A DNA stretch of 64,000 nucleotides from the NCBI GenBank assembly GCA_021768485.1, contig JAIZVZ010000003.1:1-64000 (forward strand). The letters are read 5' to 3'. This DNA comes from Oxalobacteraceae bacterium. Its GTDB lineage: Bacteria; Pseudomonadota; Gammaproteobacteria; Burkholderiales; Burkholderiaceae_D. The notes beneath the pieces were generated by a model. The model ran no database searches and was not told the origin of the DNA. It was given only the letters and a program-made list of their open reading frames with translations. The first letter of the stretch is position 1, and the number at the start of each line of letters is the position of its first letter. Shown here one piece after another: positions 35,127 through 43,319 of this stretch. The position numbers and the translations under genes are program-made.

Positions 35127-36023
35127 GTGCCGCCTGCACAAGGCTTTAGCCCCGATCCTGCTATTGTCACGCCAGCGCCCTCGCTCGACGCGCTGGCACT
35201 GACGCCACCCGGCACCCGCGATTCGACCCCCGATGTGGTCGACGGCGTCGGCTTTGCGCGCCTCTACGGCGAACCGCTGTTCCGTCTGCCGACCGATCTG
35301 TATATCCCGCCCGACGCTCTGGAAGTGTTTCTGGAAGCGTTCGAAGGCCCGCTCGACTTGCTGCTTTATCTGATTCGCAAGCAAAATTTCAACATCCTCG
35401 ATATTCCGATGGCGCAGGTCACCCTGCAATACCTGAAGTATGTCGACCAGATCCGCGAACACAACCTGGAACTGGCGGCCGAATATCTGCTGATGGCGGC
35501 CATGCTAATCGAAATCAAGTCGCGCATGCTGCTGCCGGCCCGCAAGGTCGACGGCGCCGACGAAGGTCTCGATCCGCGCGCCGAACTGGTACGCCGCCTG
35601 CTCGAATACGAGCAGATGAAACTGGCGGCCTACGATTTGAATACCATGCCACAGCTGGGACGCGACTTCGTGCGGCCCCAGGTGTTTATTGAACAAAGCT
35701 CGATTCCGACCTTCCCCGAAGTCGAGCTGGCCGACCTGCAGCAAGCGTGGGCCGATATTCTGCGCAGAGCAACGCTGGTCCAGCGCCACAAGATCAGCCG
35801 CGAAGAATTATCGGTGCGCGAGCACATGTCGGCCATCCTGCGCCAATTGCAAGCGGCGCGCTTTGTCGAGTTTTGCGACTTGTTTGAACCAAGCCGCGGC
35901 ATACCCGTTCTGGTCGTCAATTTCGTGGCGCTACTCGAACTTGCCAAAGAAACCCTCATCGAAATCACGCAAGCCGAAGCGTTTGCACCGATCTACGTCA
36001 GGCTCGCCTATTCGCCGAATTAA
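35127..36023 (+). CDS. scpA: Segregation and condensation protein A
   Basis: 298 residues of the kleisin partner of SMC: after a divergent 60-residue N-terminus come LEVFLEAFEGPLDLLLYLIRKQNFNILDIPMAQVTLQYLKYV and AAEYLLMAAMLIEIKSRMLLP. The C-terminal winged-helix follows (FVEFCDLFEPSRGIPVLVVNFVALLELAKETLIEI). It bridges the SMC heads in chromosome segregation. The start is a GTG at 35127 behind GGAG. ScpB is not adjacent. It follows the DUF3460 gene by 15 bases and precedes panC by 54. Confidence 0.94.
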   Translation: MPPAQGFSPDPAIVTPAPSLDALALTPPGTRDSTPDVVDGVGFARLYGEPLFRLPTDLYIPPDALEVFLEAFEGPLDLLLYLIRKQNFNILDIPMAQVTLQYLKYVDQIREHNLELAAEYLLMAAMLIEIKSRMLLPARKVDGADEGLDPRAELVRRLLEYEQMKLAAYDLNTMPQLGRDFVRPQVFIEQSSIPTFPEVELADLQQAWADILRRATLVQRHKISREELSVREHMSAILRQLQAARFVEFCDLFEPSRGIPVLVVNFVALLELAKETLIEITQAEAFAPIYVRLAYSPN

Positions 36024-36053
36024 GCCTGCACGCCGATATCATCCTCCTTTTAA

Positions 36054-36929
<876 letters not shown>

Positions 36930-36992
36930 AGTACAGGCAACAGGCGAGGCAGCGAGCCAGCAGGCGGGGCAGATGGCGGCCCCGCCTGAGCG

Positions 36993-37691
36993 TCACGGCT
37001 GCCTGTCGGGCGCCGGGCTCTGGTAGCCGTGTTCGACCGCATACACGGCGGCCTGCACCCGGCTGCTCAGCTTGAGTTTTTTCAGCACGTTTTGCACATG
37101 AATTTTCACCGTGCTTTCGGCCAGGTCGAGCGTACGGGCAATGCCTTTATTGCTCTCGCCACGCGCCAGGCAAGCGATGATGTCCTTTTCACGCGGCGTC
37201 AGCCGGTCCATCTCCGACAGCGCTTCGCCGCGCTGAGTCCCGGCCTGCAGCTGCGCCACCAGTTTGCCCGTCATCGCTTCGGCCACCACGGTCTCGCCGG
37301 CGGCGGCGCGGCGGATCGCCCGCACCAGATAGTCGGCATCGATGTTCTTGATCAGATAGCCGCAGGCACCGGCCTTCAGGGCGCCGGTCAGGTCGCCGGC
37401 GTCTTCCGATACGGTCAGCATCAGCACCGCCGTCTCCGGACAATACTGCTCAATCAGCTGCAAGGTTTCGATGCCCGACATGCCCGGCATGTTCAAATCG
37501 AGCAGCACCACGTCCGGTTGAAACTGACGCGCGCGCTTGATGCCTTCGACGCCGTCGGCCGCCTCGCCGACGATGGAAAAATCGGCCTGTCTTTGCAAGA
37601 GCGAGCGTATGCCGCTGCGAAACAGCGTGTGGTCGTCGATCAGCACGATGCTGATCGGCTTATCTGTGGCAACGGCCGTACTTTCTTCCAT
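36993..37691 (-). CDS. NarL/FixJ family response regulator
   Basis: 232 residues: receiver domain with acidic pair Asp19-Asp20, phosphorylation site Asp65 (VVLLDLNMPGMSG) and the Lys of YLIKNIDADY. A LuxR-type HTH follows (LTPREKDIIACLARGESNKGIARTLDLAESTVKIHVQNVLKKLKLSSRVQAAVYAVEHG). The overall sequence resembles NarL. The histidine kinase gene upstream ends 17 bases before this start on the same strand, so the two form a two-component system. The ATG at 37691 has a GGGGGAAAC ribosome site. Likely targets are the adjacent nitrogen-oxide genes, by position only. Confidence 0.92.
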   Translation of the reverse strand: MEESTAVATDKPISIVLIDDHTLFRSGIRSLLQRQADFSIVGEAADGVEGIKRARQFQPDVVLLDLNMPGMSGIETLQLIEQYCPETAVLMLTVSEDAGDLTGALKAGACGYLIKNIDADYLVRAIRRAAAGETVVAEAMTGKLVAQLQAGTQRGEALSEMDRLTPREKDIIACLARGESNKGIARTLDLAESTVKIHVQNVLKKLKLSSRVQAAVYAVEHGYQSPAPDRQP

Positions 37692-37708
37692 GTTTCCCCC
37701 GATTTTGT

Positions 37709-39640
37709 TTATGCCGCGCGGCGCTGGCCGTGGTGCAGTTGCAGGCGCACCGTGGTGCCGCCGCCAGGCACCGATTCGACGCCGAACGAGGCTTCGATAC
37801 GCTGCGCGCGCTCGCGCATGATGTGGATGCCGACATGGTTCTCGCTCTTGTCGGCCAACATGCCGGCATCGAAGCCGACCCCGTTGTCCTTGATCGTCAG
37901 GCAAAAGTCGTGGCTGTCTTCGAGCCGGATCTCGACCCGGCTGGCCAGCGCATGCTTGCGGATATTCGACAGCGCTTCCTGGACAATGAATAATAACTGC
38001 AATTGCTGCTCGCGCGGAAAAGGCGCGCCGTCGACATCGGCCACCAGTTCGGCGGCGATCCCGGTCTGGCGCCGGAAGCGCTCGATCGTCGTTTGCAGCG
38101 AACCGATCAAATCGTCTTCCATCAGGCGGCTGCGGTAATTGAGCAGCAATTCGCGCACGTCTTCGTAACTTTCCTGGACGCCGGCGCGCAGCGCCGGGAC
38201 GATGTCGGCGATCTCGTCGAAGCGATTGTCCTGCACCGACTGGTCCAGCATCTGCACCTGCAAATTAAGGTAGTTGAGGCTTTGCGCGATGCTGTCGTGC
38301 AGGCCTTGCGCCACCAGATTGCGCTCTTCCGACACGGCCATTTCGCGTTCGCGCCCGCCCAGGCGCAAATTTTCGATCGCCACCCCGAGCAAGCGTCCGA
38401 GCGCTTCCATCAAGGCTTCTTCGCGCGCAGAAAACACGCGCTCCTGGCGAAAATGCAAATTGCACGAACCGAGATTCTGCTGGCGCGCCAGGATATGAAA
38501 TACCGATACCGAGGCAAAGCCGTCGTGGCGGCACTTGAGCGCGATGCGCGGATCGAGGCTGCGCAAATCGTGCAACACCGGCAGCGGCCGCTCGAGTACC
38601 TCGCCGCAGGCGCACTCGCTGACCTTCATGCAGCGCACCGATTCCACCAGTTCGTCCGACAGGCCCTGATGGGCAACGATATGCAAATTGCCGCGGCCGG
38701 GATCGAGAATCCGCACCGCGCCGCCATCGGCACGAAAATACGCGAGCAGGCGCTGCATGAAGCCCTCGCACAAGGCTTCCAGCGGTTGCGGCTGCTGCAG
38801 GAAGGCGGCACTGTCGTAGAGCAGCGCCAGTTCACCGTTCTGGTCTTCCAGCGCGCGCGTCTTGTCGCGCACGCGTTCTTCGAGATTGCTGTAGAGCGCC
38901 TGCAGGCGGTCGGCCATCTCATTGAAGCCGAGCGCCAGCTGGCCGAACTCGTCGCCGCGGTCGATCGTCAGGCGGACATCGAAATCCTCGTTTTTCATGC
39001 GCACGATGCCCTCGCGCAAGCGGTTGACCGGCGCGATAATCAGACGGAACATCAGGCAGATCAAGCCCAGCGTGCCGATCACGGCCAGCACCACCAGCAC
39101 CAGTTGCCAGCTGCGCAGCCAGAACGTGCGCTGCTCGCTGTCGCGCTCCATCAGGTGGACAAAGGTATTGAGGCTGGCAACATAGTTGTCGATCTGTTGC
39201 TGGAAAGGACGCCAGGCCGCTTCGCGCATCGACAAGGGCAAAGTGCTCAGGGCGGCGGCCGACGGCCGCACGGTCGCGCTCCAGTATTGCTGCAGTTGCG
39301 CAAACTGGCGATGAATGGCGGGATCGGGCGGCAAAAACAAGGGGCGCGAGGGATCGCCGCGGCCGATCTGCCCGAGCGTGACATCGATGGCCGCCATCTG
39401 TTCCTGGACGGCGCCCGGCACCGGCTGTTGCTGCAAACCCGACAGCAGAACGGTCAGGCGATAGCATTGCATGCGCAGGCTGCCGGCATCGTTGATGGCC
39501 GCCGCGCTGCCTTCCAGCTGCCAGGACAGATACAGCGTGACGCAAATGGCCACCAGCGCCGGCACCAGAAAGGCCAGCAGCGCACCGACGATCTTCGACG
39601 ACAGCTTTTGCCAGTGCGAAAAGCGGTAAGCCGTATTCAT
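37709..39640 (-). CDS. NarX-type sensor histidine kinase
   Basis: 643 residues. A first membrane helix (ALLAFLVPALVAICVTLYLSW, residues ~20-40) leads to a periplasmic four-helix PilJ_N/NarX sensor with the nitrate P-box-like SLRMQCYRLTVLLSG. A second helix and a HAMP linker follow near residues 165-235, then a GAF-like module with the Cys cluster CMKVSECACGE. The catalytic part is HisKA_3 (QGLHDSIAQSLNYLNLQ) and an HATPase with VQEALSNIRKHALAS. This layout is that of NarX/NarQ, which sense nitrate or nitrite in the periplasm. No nitrate reductase gene lies in the window. The Met at 39640 starts the conserved region. Confidence 0.9.
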   Translation of the reverse strand: MNTAYRFSHWQKLSSKIVGALLAFLVPALVAICVTLYLSWQLEGSAAAINDAGSLRMQCYRLTVLLSGLQQQPVPGAVQEQMAAIDVTLGQIGRGDPSRPLFLPPDPAIHRQFAQLQQYWSATVRPSAAALSTLPLSMREAAWRPFQQQIDNYVASLNTFVHLMERDSEQRTFWLRSWQLVLVVLAVIGTLGLICLMFRLIIAPVNRLREGIVRMKNEDFDVRLTIDRGDEFGQLALGFNEMADRLQALYSNLEERVRDKTRALEDQNGELALLYDSAAFLQQPQPLEALCEGFMQRLLAYFRADGGAVRILDPGRGNLHIVAHQGLSDELVESVRCMKVSECACGEVLERPLPVLHDLRSLDPRIALKCRHDGFASVSVFHILARQQNLGSCNLHFRQERVFSAREEALMEALGRLLGVAIENLRLGGREREMAVSEERNLVAQGLHDSIAQSLNYLNLQVQMLDQSVQDNRFDEIADIVPALRAGVQESYEDVRELLLNYRSRLMEDDLIGSLQTTIERFRRQTGIAAELVADVDGAPFPREQQLQLLFIVQEALSNIRKHALASRVEIRLEDSHDFCLTIKDNGVGFDAGMLADKSENHVGIHIMRERAQRIEASFGVESVPGGGTTVRLQLHHGQRRAA

Positions 39641-39978
39641 GAGCACTCCCACGGCGTCATCGGGATTGCCCTGCTGCGCTCGCAAGTCTGCTTCATGGCG
39701 GTATCTTCCTTATCAATGCGGGCAAGGCCGCTGGCCGCATGGCGGGACTGTTAACATCACTGGCCAGCGCCAGTATAGTCCGGCAAACTTTCGACCGCGA
39801 CATTATATCGCCGTGCCTATCAATTTCCCCAAGCAAGATGACTAAGCCGACTAGTCATTTTGGCCTATGCCAGGCTTGCATAGCAGGCTTGAAAACCGCT
39901 GCCAGCCGCCCCTGTATTCCGGCGTAGATACAAACCCGCCGGCAACTGGCAAAATGCCATTTTTAAACGGGGAAAACC
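39641..39978. promoter_or_regulatory. Divergent promoter region with a perfect dyad TGACTA-N7-TAGTCA
   Basis: 338 bases between the kinase gene (-) and the DUF2249 gene (+). A perfect 6-7-6 inverted repeat lies at 39839-39857 (TGACTA, AGCCGAC, TAGTCA), about 120 bases before the DUF2249 start. It does not match FNR, NarL or NsrR consensus. No gene is visible in the gap. Confidence 0.5.
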
Positions 39979-40200
39979 ATGGCCGATATTGCGCTCGATG
40001 TCTGCATGCTGGAACCGCCCGAACCGATGACGCGCATCTTCGATGCTCTGGCGCAACTGGCCGATGACGACCGGCTGGCGGTGCTGATCGAGCGCGAACC
40101 GCATCCGCTGTATGCGGCGCTGGCACGCCAGCATTACCGCCACAGCATCATGGCGCGCGCCGACCGCCGCTTCGACCTGCTGATCTGGCGCAGCCGCTGA
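39979..40200 (+). CDS. DUF2249 domain protein
   Basis: 73 residues: MADIALDVCMLEPPEPMTRIFDALAQLADDDRLAVLIEREPHPLYAAL, then HYRHSIMARADRRFDLLIWRS. The LDVCMLEPPEP... LxxLxxDDRLAVLIEREPHPLYxxL pattern is the TusA-like DUF2249 family, small soluble proteins often encoded among denitrification and NO-response genes. The TusA-like Cys is at residue 9. A GGGGAAAACC ribosome site precedes the ATG. Its stop codon overlaps the start of the next gene (TGATG), so the two are coupled. Biochemical role unknown. Confidence 0.87.
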   Translation: MADIALDVCMLEPPEPMTRIFDALAQLADDDRLAVLIEREPHPLYAALARQHYRHSIMARADRRFDLLIWRSR

Positions 40201-41435
40201 TGCAGCGCGTGCTGGCGCTCGAAGACAGCCTGCCGCTGGCCCTGTCGCTGCGCTTTTTCGTCAGCGCGGCCTTGTTTGCGGCGCTCGCCGGTGCCCTCTT
40301 GCTGTGGCACGGCGAGACCGCCCTGGCCTCGAACTGGTCGCCGGCCATGCTGGCGGCCACGCACCTGATCGTTCTGGGCACGCTCAGCATGGCGATGGTC
40401 GGCGCCCTGCTGCAAATCCTGCCTGTCGTGTGCGGCGTGGCGATTGCCTGGCCGGCCCGCAGCGCGGCAGCAATTCACGCCTCGCTGAGCGGCGGCACGC
40501 TATGGCTGGCGCTGGCCTTGCTGCTGCAGCAGCGGTCCTGGCTGGCGCCGGCGGCCTCTTTGCTGTTGCTGGCCGTGGGCTGGCTGCTCGCCTGCTGCAT
40601 CCAATCTTTATGGCAAGCGCGGCCGGCCGCCGCCGGCGCCACCGAGAAGGCGATCCGCCTGGCGCTGCCGGCCTTGCTGATCACGGCCTTGCTCGGTGCC
40701 GGCATGGCGCTGGCCCTGGCATGGCAGCGTCCCGTGCCGCTGCTGGCGCTGCTGGGCATGCATGTGCGCTGGGGCCTGGGCGGCTGGATCGGCATCCTGA
40801 TCGTCGGCGTCGCCTTCCAGGTCATCCCGATGTTCCAGGTCACGCCGCTCTACCCGCGGCGCCTCGAACAATGGCTGCCGCCGGCCTTGCTGTTGCTGGT
40901 GACGGCCGCGAGCATCGGCGAGTTTGCGCCATGGCCTGGCGGCACGGCCTGGCAGATGGCGCTGGCGGCCGCCTATGCCGGCTTCGGCATCGTCACTCTG
41001 GTCTTGCTGGCGCGCCGCAAACGCCCGGCACCCGATCCGACCACCTGGTTCTGGCGGCTGTCGATCGCCAGCCTGCTGCTCGGCTGCATACTGCTGCCGA
41101 CCACGCTGCCGTGCCTGACGCCGGGCATTTTGTTCGTGCTCGGCTTTGCCTGTTCGGCGGTGATGGGCATGCTGTACAAGATCGTGCCCTTTCTGCTGTG
41201 GCTGCACTGGCAGCAGCTGGGCCTGCCGCGGCCGGTGGCCAGCATCCGCCTGGTGATTCCGCAAGCGCAGGCATTCGGCCAGTGCGCCTGCCATGCGGCG
41301 GCGGTCGCGCTGCTGGCCGCCGCCTCGCTGTGGCCGGCGGCGCTGAGCCGGCCGGCGGCGCTGGCGCTGTTACTGTCGGCGCTGTATTTGCTGCTCAATC
41401 TCGTGCGCGCGGTACGCCTGCGGGCACGAGATTGA
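40200..41435 (+). CDS. Polytopic membrane protein, haem-copper-oxidase-subunit-I-like or NnrS-like
   Basis: 411 residues with about eleven hydrophobic helices and few loops. Conserved-looking features are a His in THLIVLGTLSMAMVGALLQILPVVCG, another His in MHVRWGLGGWIGILIVGVAFQVIPMFQVTPLYPR, and MLYKIVPFLLWLHWQQLG near residue 325. The spaced intramembrane His residues and its place among nitrogen-oxide genes recall NnrS and haem-copper oxidase subunit I-like proteins, so haem or metal binding is possible but not shown. It is translationally coupled to the DUF2249 gene and convergent with hemN. The exact family is not certain. Confidence 0.7.
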   Translation: MQRVLALEDSLPLALSLRFFVSAALFAALAGALLLWHGETALASNWSPAMLAATHLIVLGTLSMAMVGALLQILPVVCGVAIAWPARSAAAIHASLSGGTLWLALALLLQQRSWLAPAASLLLLAVGWLLACCIQSLWQARPAAAGATEKAIRLALPALLITALLGAGMALALAWQRPVPLLALLGMHVRWGLGGWIGILIVGVAFQVIPMFQVTPLYPRRLEQWLPPALLLLVTAASIGEFAPWPGGTAWQMALAAAYAGFGIVTLVLLARRKRPAPDPTTWFWRLSIASLLLGCILLPTTLPCLTPGILFVLGFACSAVMGMLYKIVPFLLWLHWQQLGLPRPVASIRLVIPQAQAFGQCACHAAAVALLAAASLWPAALSRPAALALLLSALYLLLNLVRAVRLRARD

Positions 41436-41459
41436 GCATTGCCGCAGGCGGCGCCGGCC

Positions 41460-42890
41460 TCAAATCATCTTCGAGTGGCGCACCGGGCCGCCCTCCTCGG
41501 CCGCCGTCAGATAGCGGTCGAATACCATGCAGACGTTGCGGATCAATAAGCGTCCGCGCAAGGTCACGCGCATGCCGCCGCTGTCGAGTTCGATCAGGCC
41601 ATCGTTCTGCAACTGCCGCAGGGCGTCGAGCTCGCGCGCGAAATAGCTGCCGAAAGTCCGGCCCGCGGGCAAATCGACGCTGTCGAAACGCAGCGCAAAA
41701 TCGCACATCAGGCGGCCGATGATCTCGCGCCGCAGCAAGTCGTCCTGGTCGAGCTGCACGCCGCGCGCGATCGGCAACTGGCCGAGGTCGAGCTGGGCGT
41801 AATAGCCGGCCAGCGTCTTGTCGTTCTGGCTATAGCTGGCGCCGACCGCGCTGATGGCCGACACGCCCAGCGCCACCATATCGGTTTCGGCATGGGTCGA
41901 ATAGCCCTGGAAATTGCGGTGCAAGCGCCCTTCGCGCTGCGACACGGCCAGATCGTCGGCCGGCCTGGCGAAATGGTCCATGCCGATATACACATAGCCG
42001 GCCGCGCACAGCCGCTCGATACACAGCTGCAGCATGTCGAGCTTGATATCGGCCGCCGGCATGTCGCTCGCCGCCATCAGGCGCTGCGACTTGAACAGGT
42101 GCGGCATGTGGGCATAATTGTAGATCGCGATGCGGTCGGGACTGGCGGCGATCACCTTTTCCAGCGTGGTGGCCATGGTAACCATGCTTTGCCTGGGCAG
42201 GCCATAGATGAGGTCGATGCTGACCGAGCGAAAACCGGCCGTGCGCGCCGCCGCGATCACGGCCACCGTCTGCGCCTCGGGCTGGATGCGGTTGACCGCC
42301 ACCTGCACCTCGTGATCGAAATCCTGCACGCCGAGGCTGATGCGGTTGAAACCCTGCTCGCGCAAGGTGGCGATGCGCTGCGGCGTGACCGTGCGCGGAT
42401 CGACTTCGACCGAATATTCGCCCTGTGCATCGGGCACGAAATCGAACCACTGGCGCAAAAACCCGATCAGGTCGCCCATCTGCCGGTCGCTCAGATAGGT
42501 CGGCGTGCCGCCGCCGAAATGCAATTGCTCGACGCGGTTGACGCCGGCCAGCAGCGCCCCCTGCAAGGCGATTTCGCGCCGCAGATAATCGAGGTAGAGC
42601 GCCGCCTTGCCGCGGTCCTGCGTGATGATCTTGTTGCAAGCGCAGTAATAGCACAGCGATTCGCAAAACGGGATGTGCACATACAAGGACAGCGCGCGCG
42701 CCGCCTTGCCGCTGCCCTTGTGCAGGCCGGCCACCGCCTGCCGGTATTGGGCGGCGCCGAAATGGCGCGAAAAGCGGTCGGCCGTCGGATACGAGGTGTA
42801 GCGCGGCCCCATGCGGTCGTGCCTGCGGATCAGGGCGGCGTCGAATTGAACCGATGGCATCAGCGGAATGACCTTGGGCCTAGCTAGCAT
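41460..42890 (-). CDS. hemN: Oxygen-independent coproporphyrinogen III oxidase
   Basis: A 476-residue radical SAM enzyme that decarboxylates coproporphyrinogen III to protoporphyrinogen IX without O2. The cluster motif CxxxCxxC is in YVHIPFCESLCYYCACNKI near residue 70. Other landmarks are LHFGGGTPTYLS, SVEVDPRTVT, GFNRISLGVQDF, SIDLIYGLPRQS and MDHFARPADDLAVSQREGRLHRNFQGYST. Length and the RHDRMGPRYTSYPTADRF opening mark true HemN rather than HemW. The ATG at 42890 has CGGAG eight bases before it. It serves anaerobic haem supply, fitting cytochrome-dependent denitrification. Confidence 0.96.
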   Translation of the reverse strand: MLARPKVIPLMPSVQFDAALIRRHDRMGPRYTSYPTADRFSRHFGAAQYRQAVAGLHKGSGKAARALSLYVHIPFCESLCYYCACNKIITQDRGKAALYLDYLRREIALQGALLAGVNRVEQLHFGGGTPTYLSDRQMGDLIGFLRQWFDFVPDAQGEYSVEVDPRTVTPQRIATLREQGFNRISLGVQDFDHEVQVAVNRIQPEAQTVAVIAAARTAGFRSVSIDLIYGLPRQSMVTMATTLEKVIAASPDRIAIYNYAHMPHLFKSQRLMAASDMPAADIKLDMLQLCIERLCAAGYVYIGMDHFARPADDLAVSQREGRLHRNFQGYSTHAETDMVALGVSAISAVGASYSQNDKTLAGYYAQLDLGQLPIARGVQLDQDDLLRREIIGRLMCDFALRFDSVDLPAGRTFGSYFARELDALRQLQNDGLIELDSGGMRVTLRGRLLIRNVCMVFDRYLTAAEEGGPVRHSKMI

Positions 42891-43191
42891 CTTGCGTACT
42901 CCGTATGGTGGTGCCGGCCTGCCGGTCTCCGGCAGTGCTCAGGTGGCAAGCCGGCAAAGAAATGAGATAAAAACAAGATGGCAATCGTCGCTGGCAAAGC
43001 GTGCCGGCAAGCAGATTCATCTGGCTCGGAACTACCGGCGTCCGTCGTTGCGGCGCCGGCATCGCCGCGACGACGGACGCTCGCGCGCGGCGGTCAAACC
43101 CGCCAGGCACCGATCATATACGCAGCGCGCGGACTTGAATATCGCGCTTACGGCTTAGCCTGCCGGGAACCCATCTAGGTCGGAATGATTA

Positions 43192-43225
43192 TGTACAGCA
43201 CTAAATGATGCACCTAGAATACATC
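43192..43225 (+). promoter_or_regulatory. Candidate norZ promoter overlapped by an NsrR-like operator
   Basis: GATGCA-N7-TACATC at 43207-43225 is an inverted repeat of the NsrR type (GATGYA / TRCATC). It overlaps a possible sigma70 -10 TAGAAT at 43215-43220, which lies 17 bases from TGTACA at 43192-43197. Repression by NsrR, relieved by NO, would suit the downstream NO reductase. The rest of the 429-base gap between hemN and norZ shows no gene. Confidence 0.6.
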
Positions 43226-43319
43226 TTTAATGCAACATACGTGCGCGGGCAGCAGGCACGGCGTGGCGTACCAAGGCATTAACCGGCTTTTCAATCAATC
43301 ATCATAAGGAATCGATACC

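Noticed and set aside
37709-39640. Chemoreceptor, because of the PilJ_N-like sensor domain
   Set aside because: The C-terminus carries HisKA_3 and HATPase motifs and no MCP signalling domain, so it is a NarX-type kinase.
42891-43319. FNR box (TTGAT-N4-ATCAA) for hemN or norZ
   Set aside because: Partial matches such as ATCAATCATCAT lack the second half-site at the right spacing; only the NsrR-like dyad is supported.
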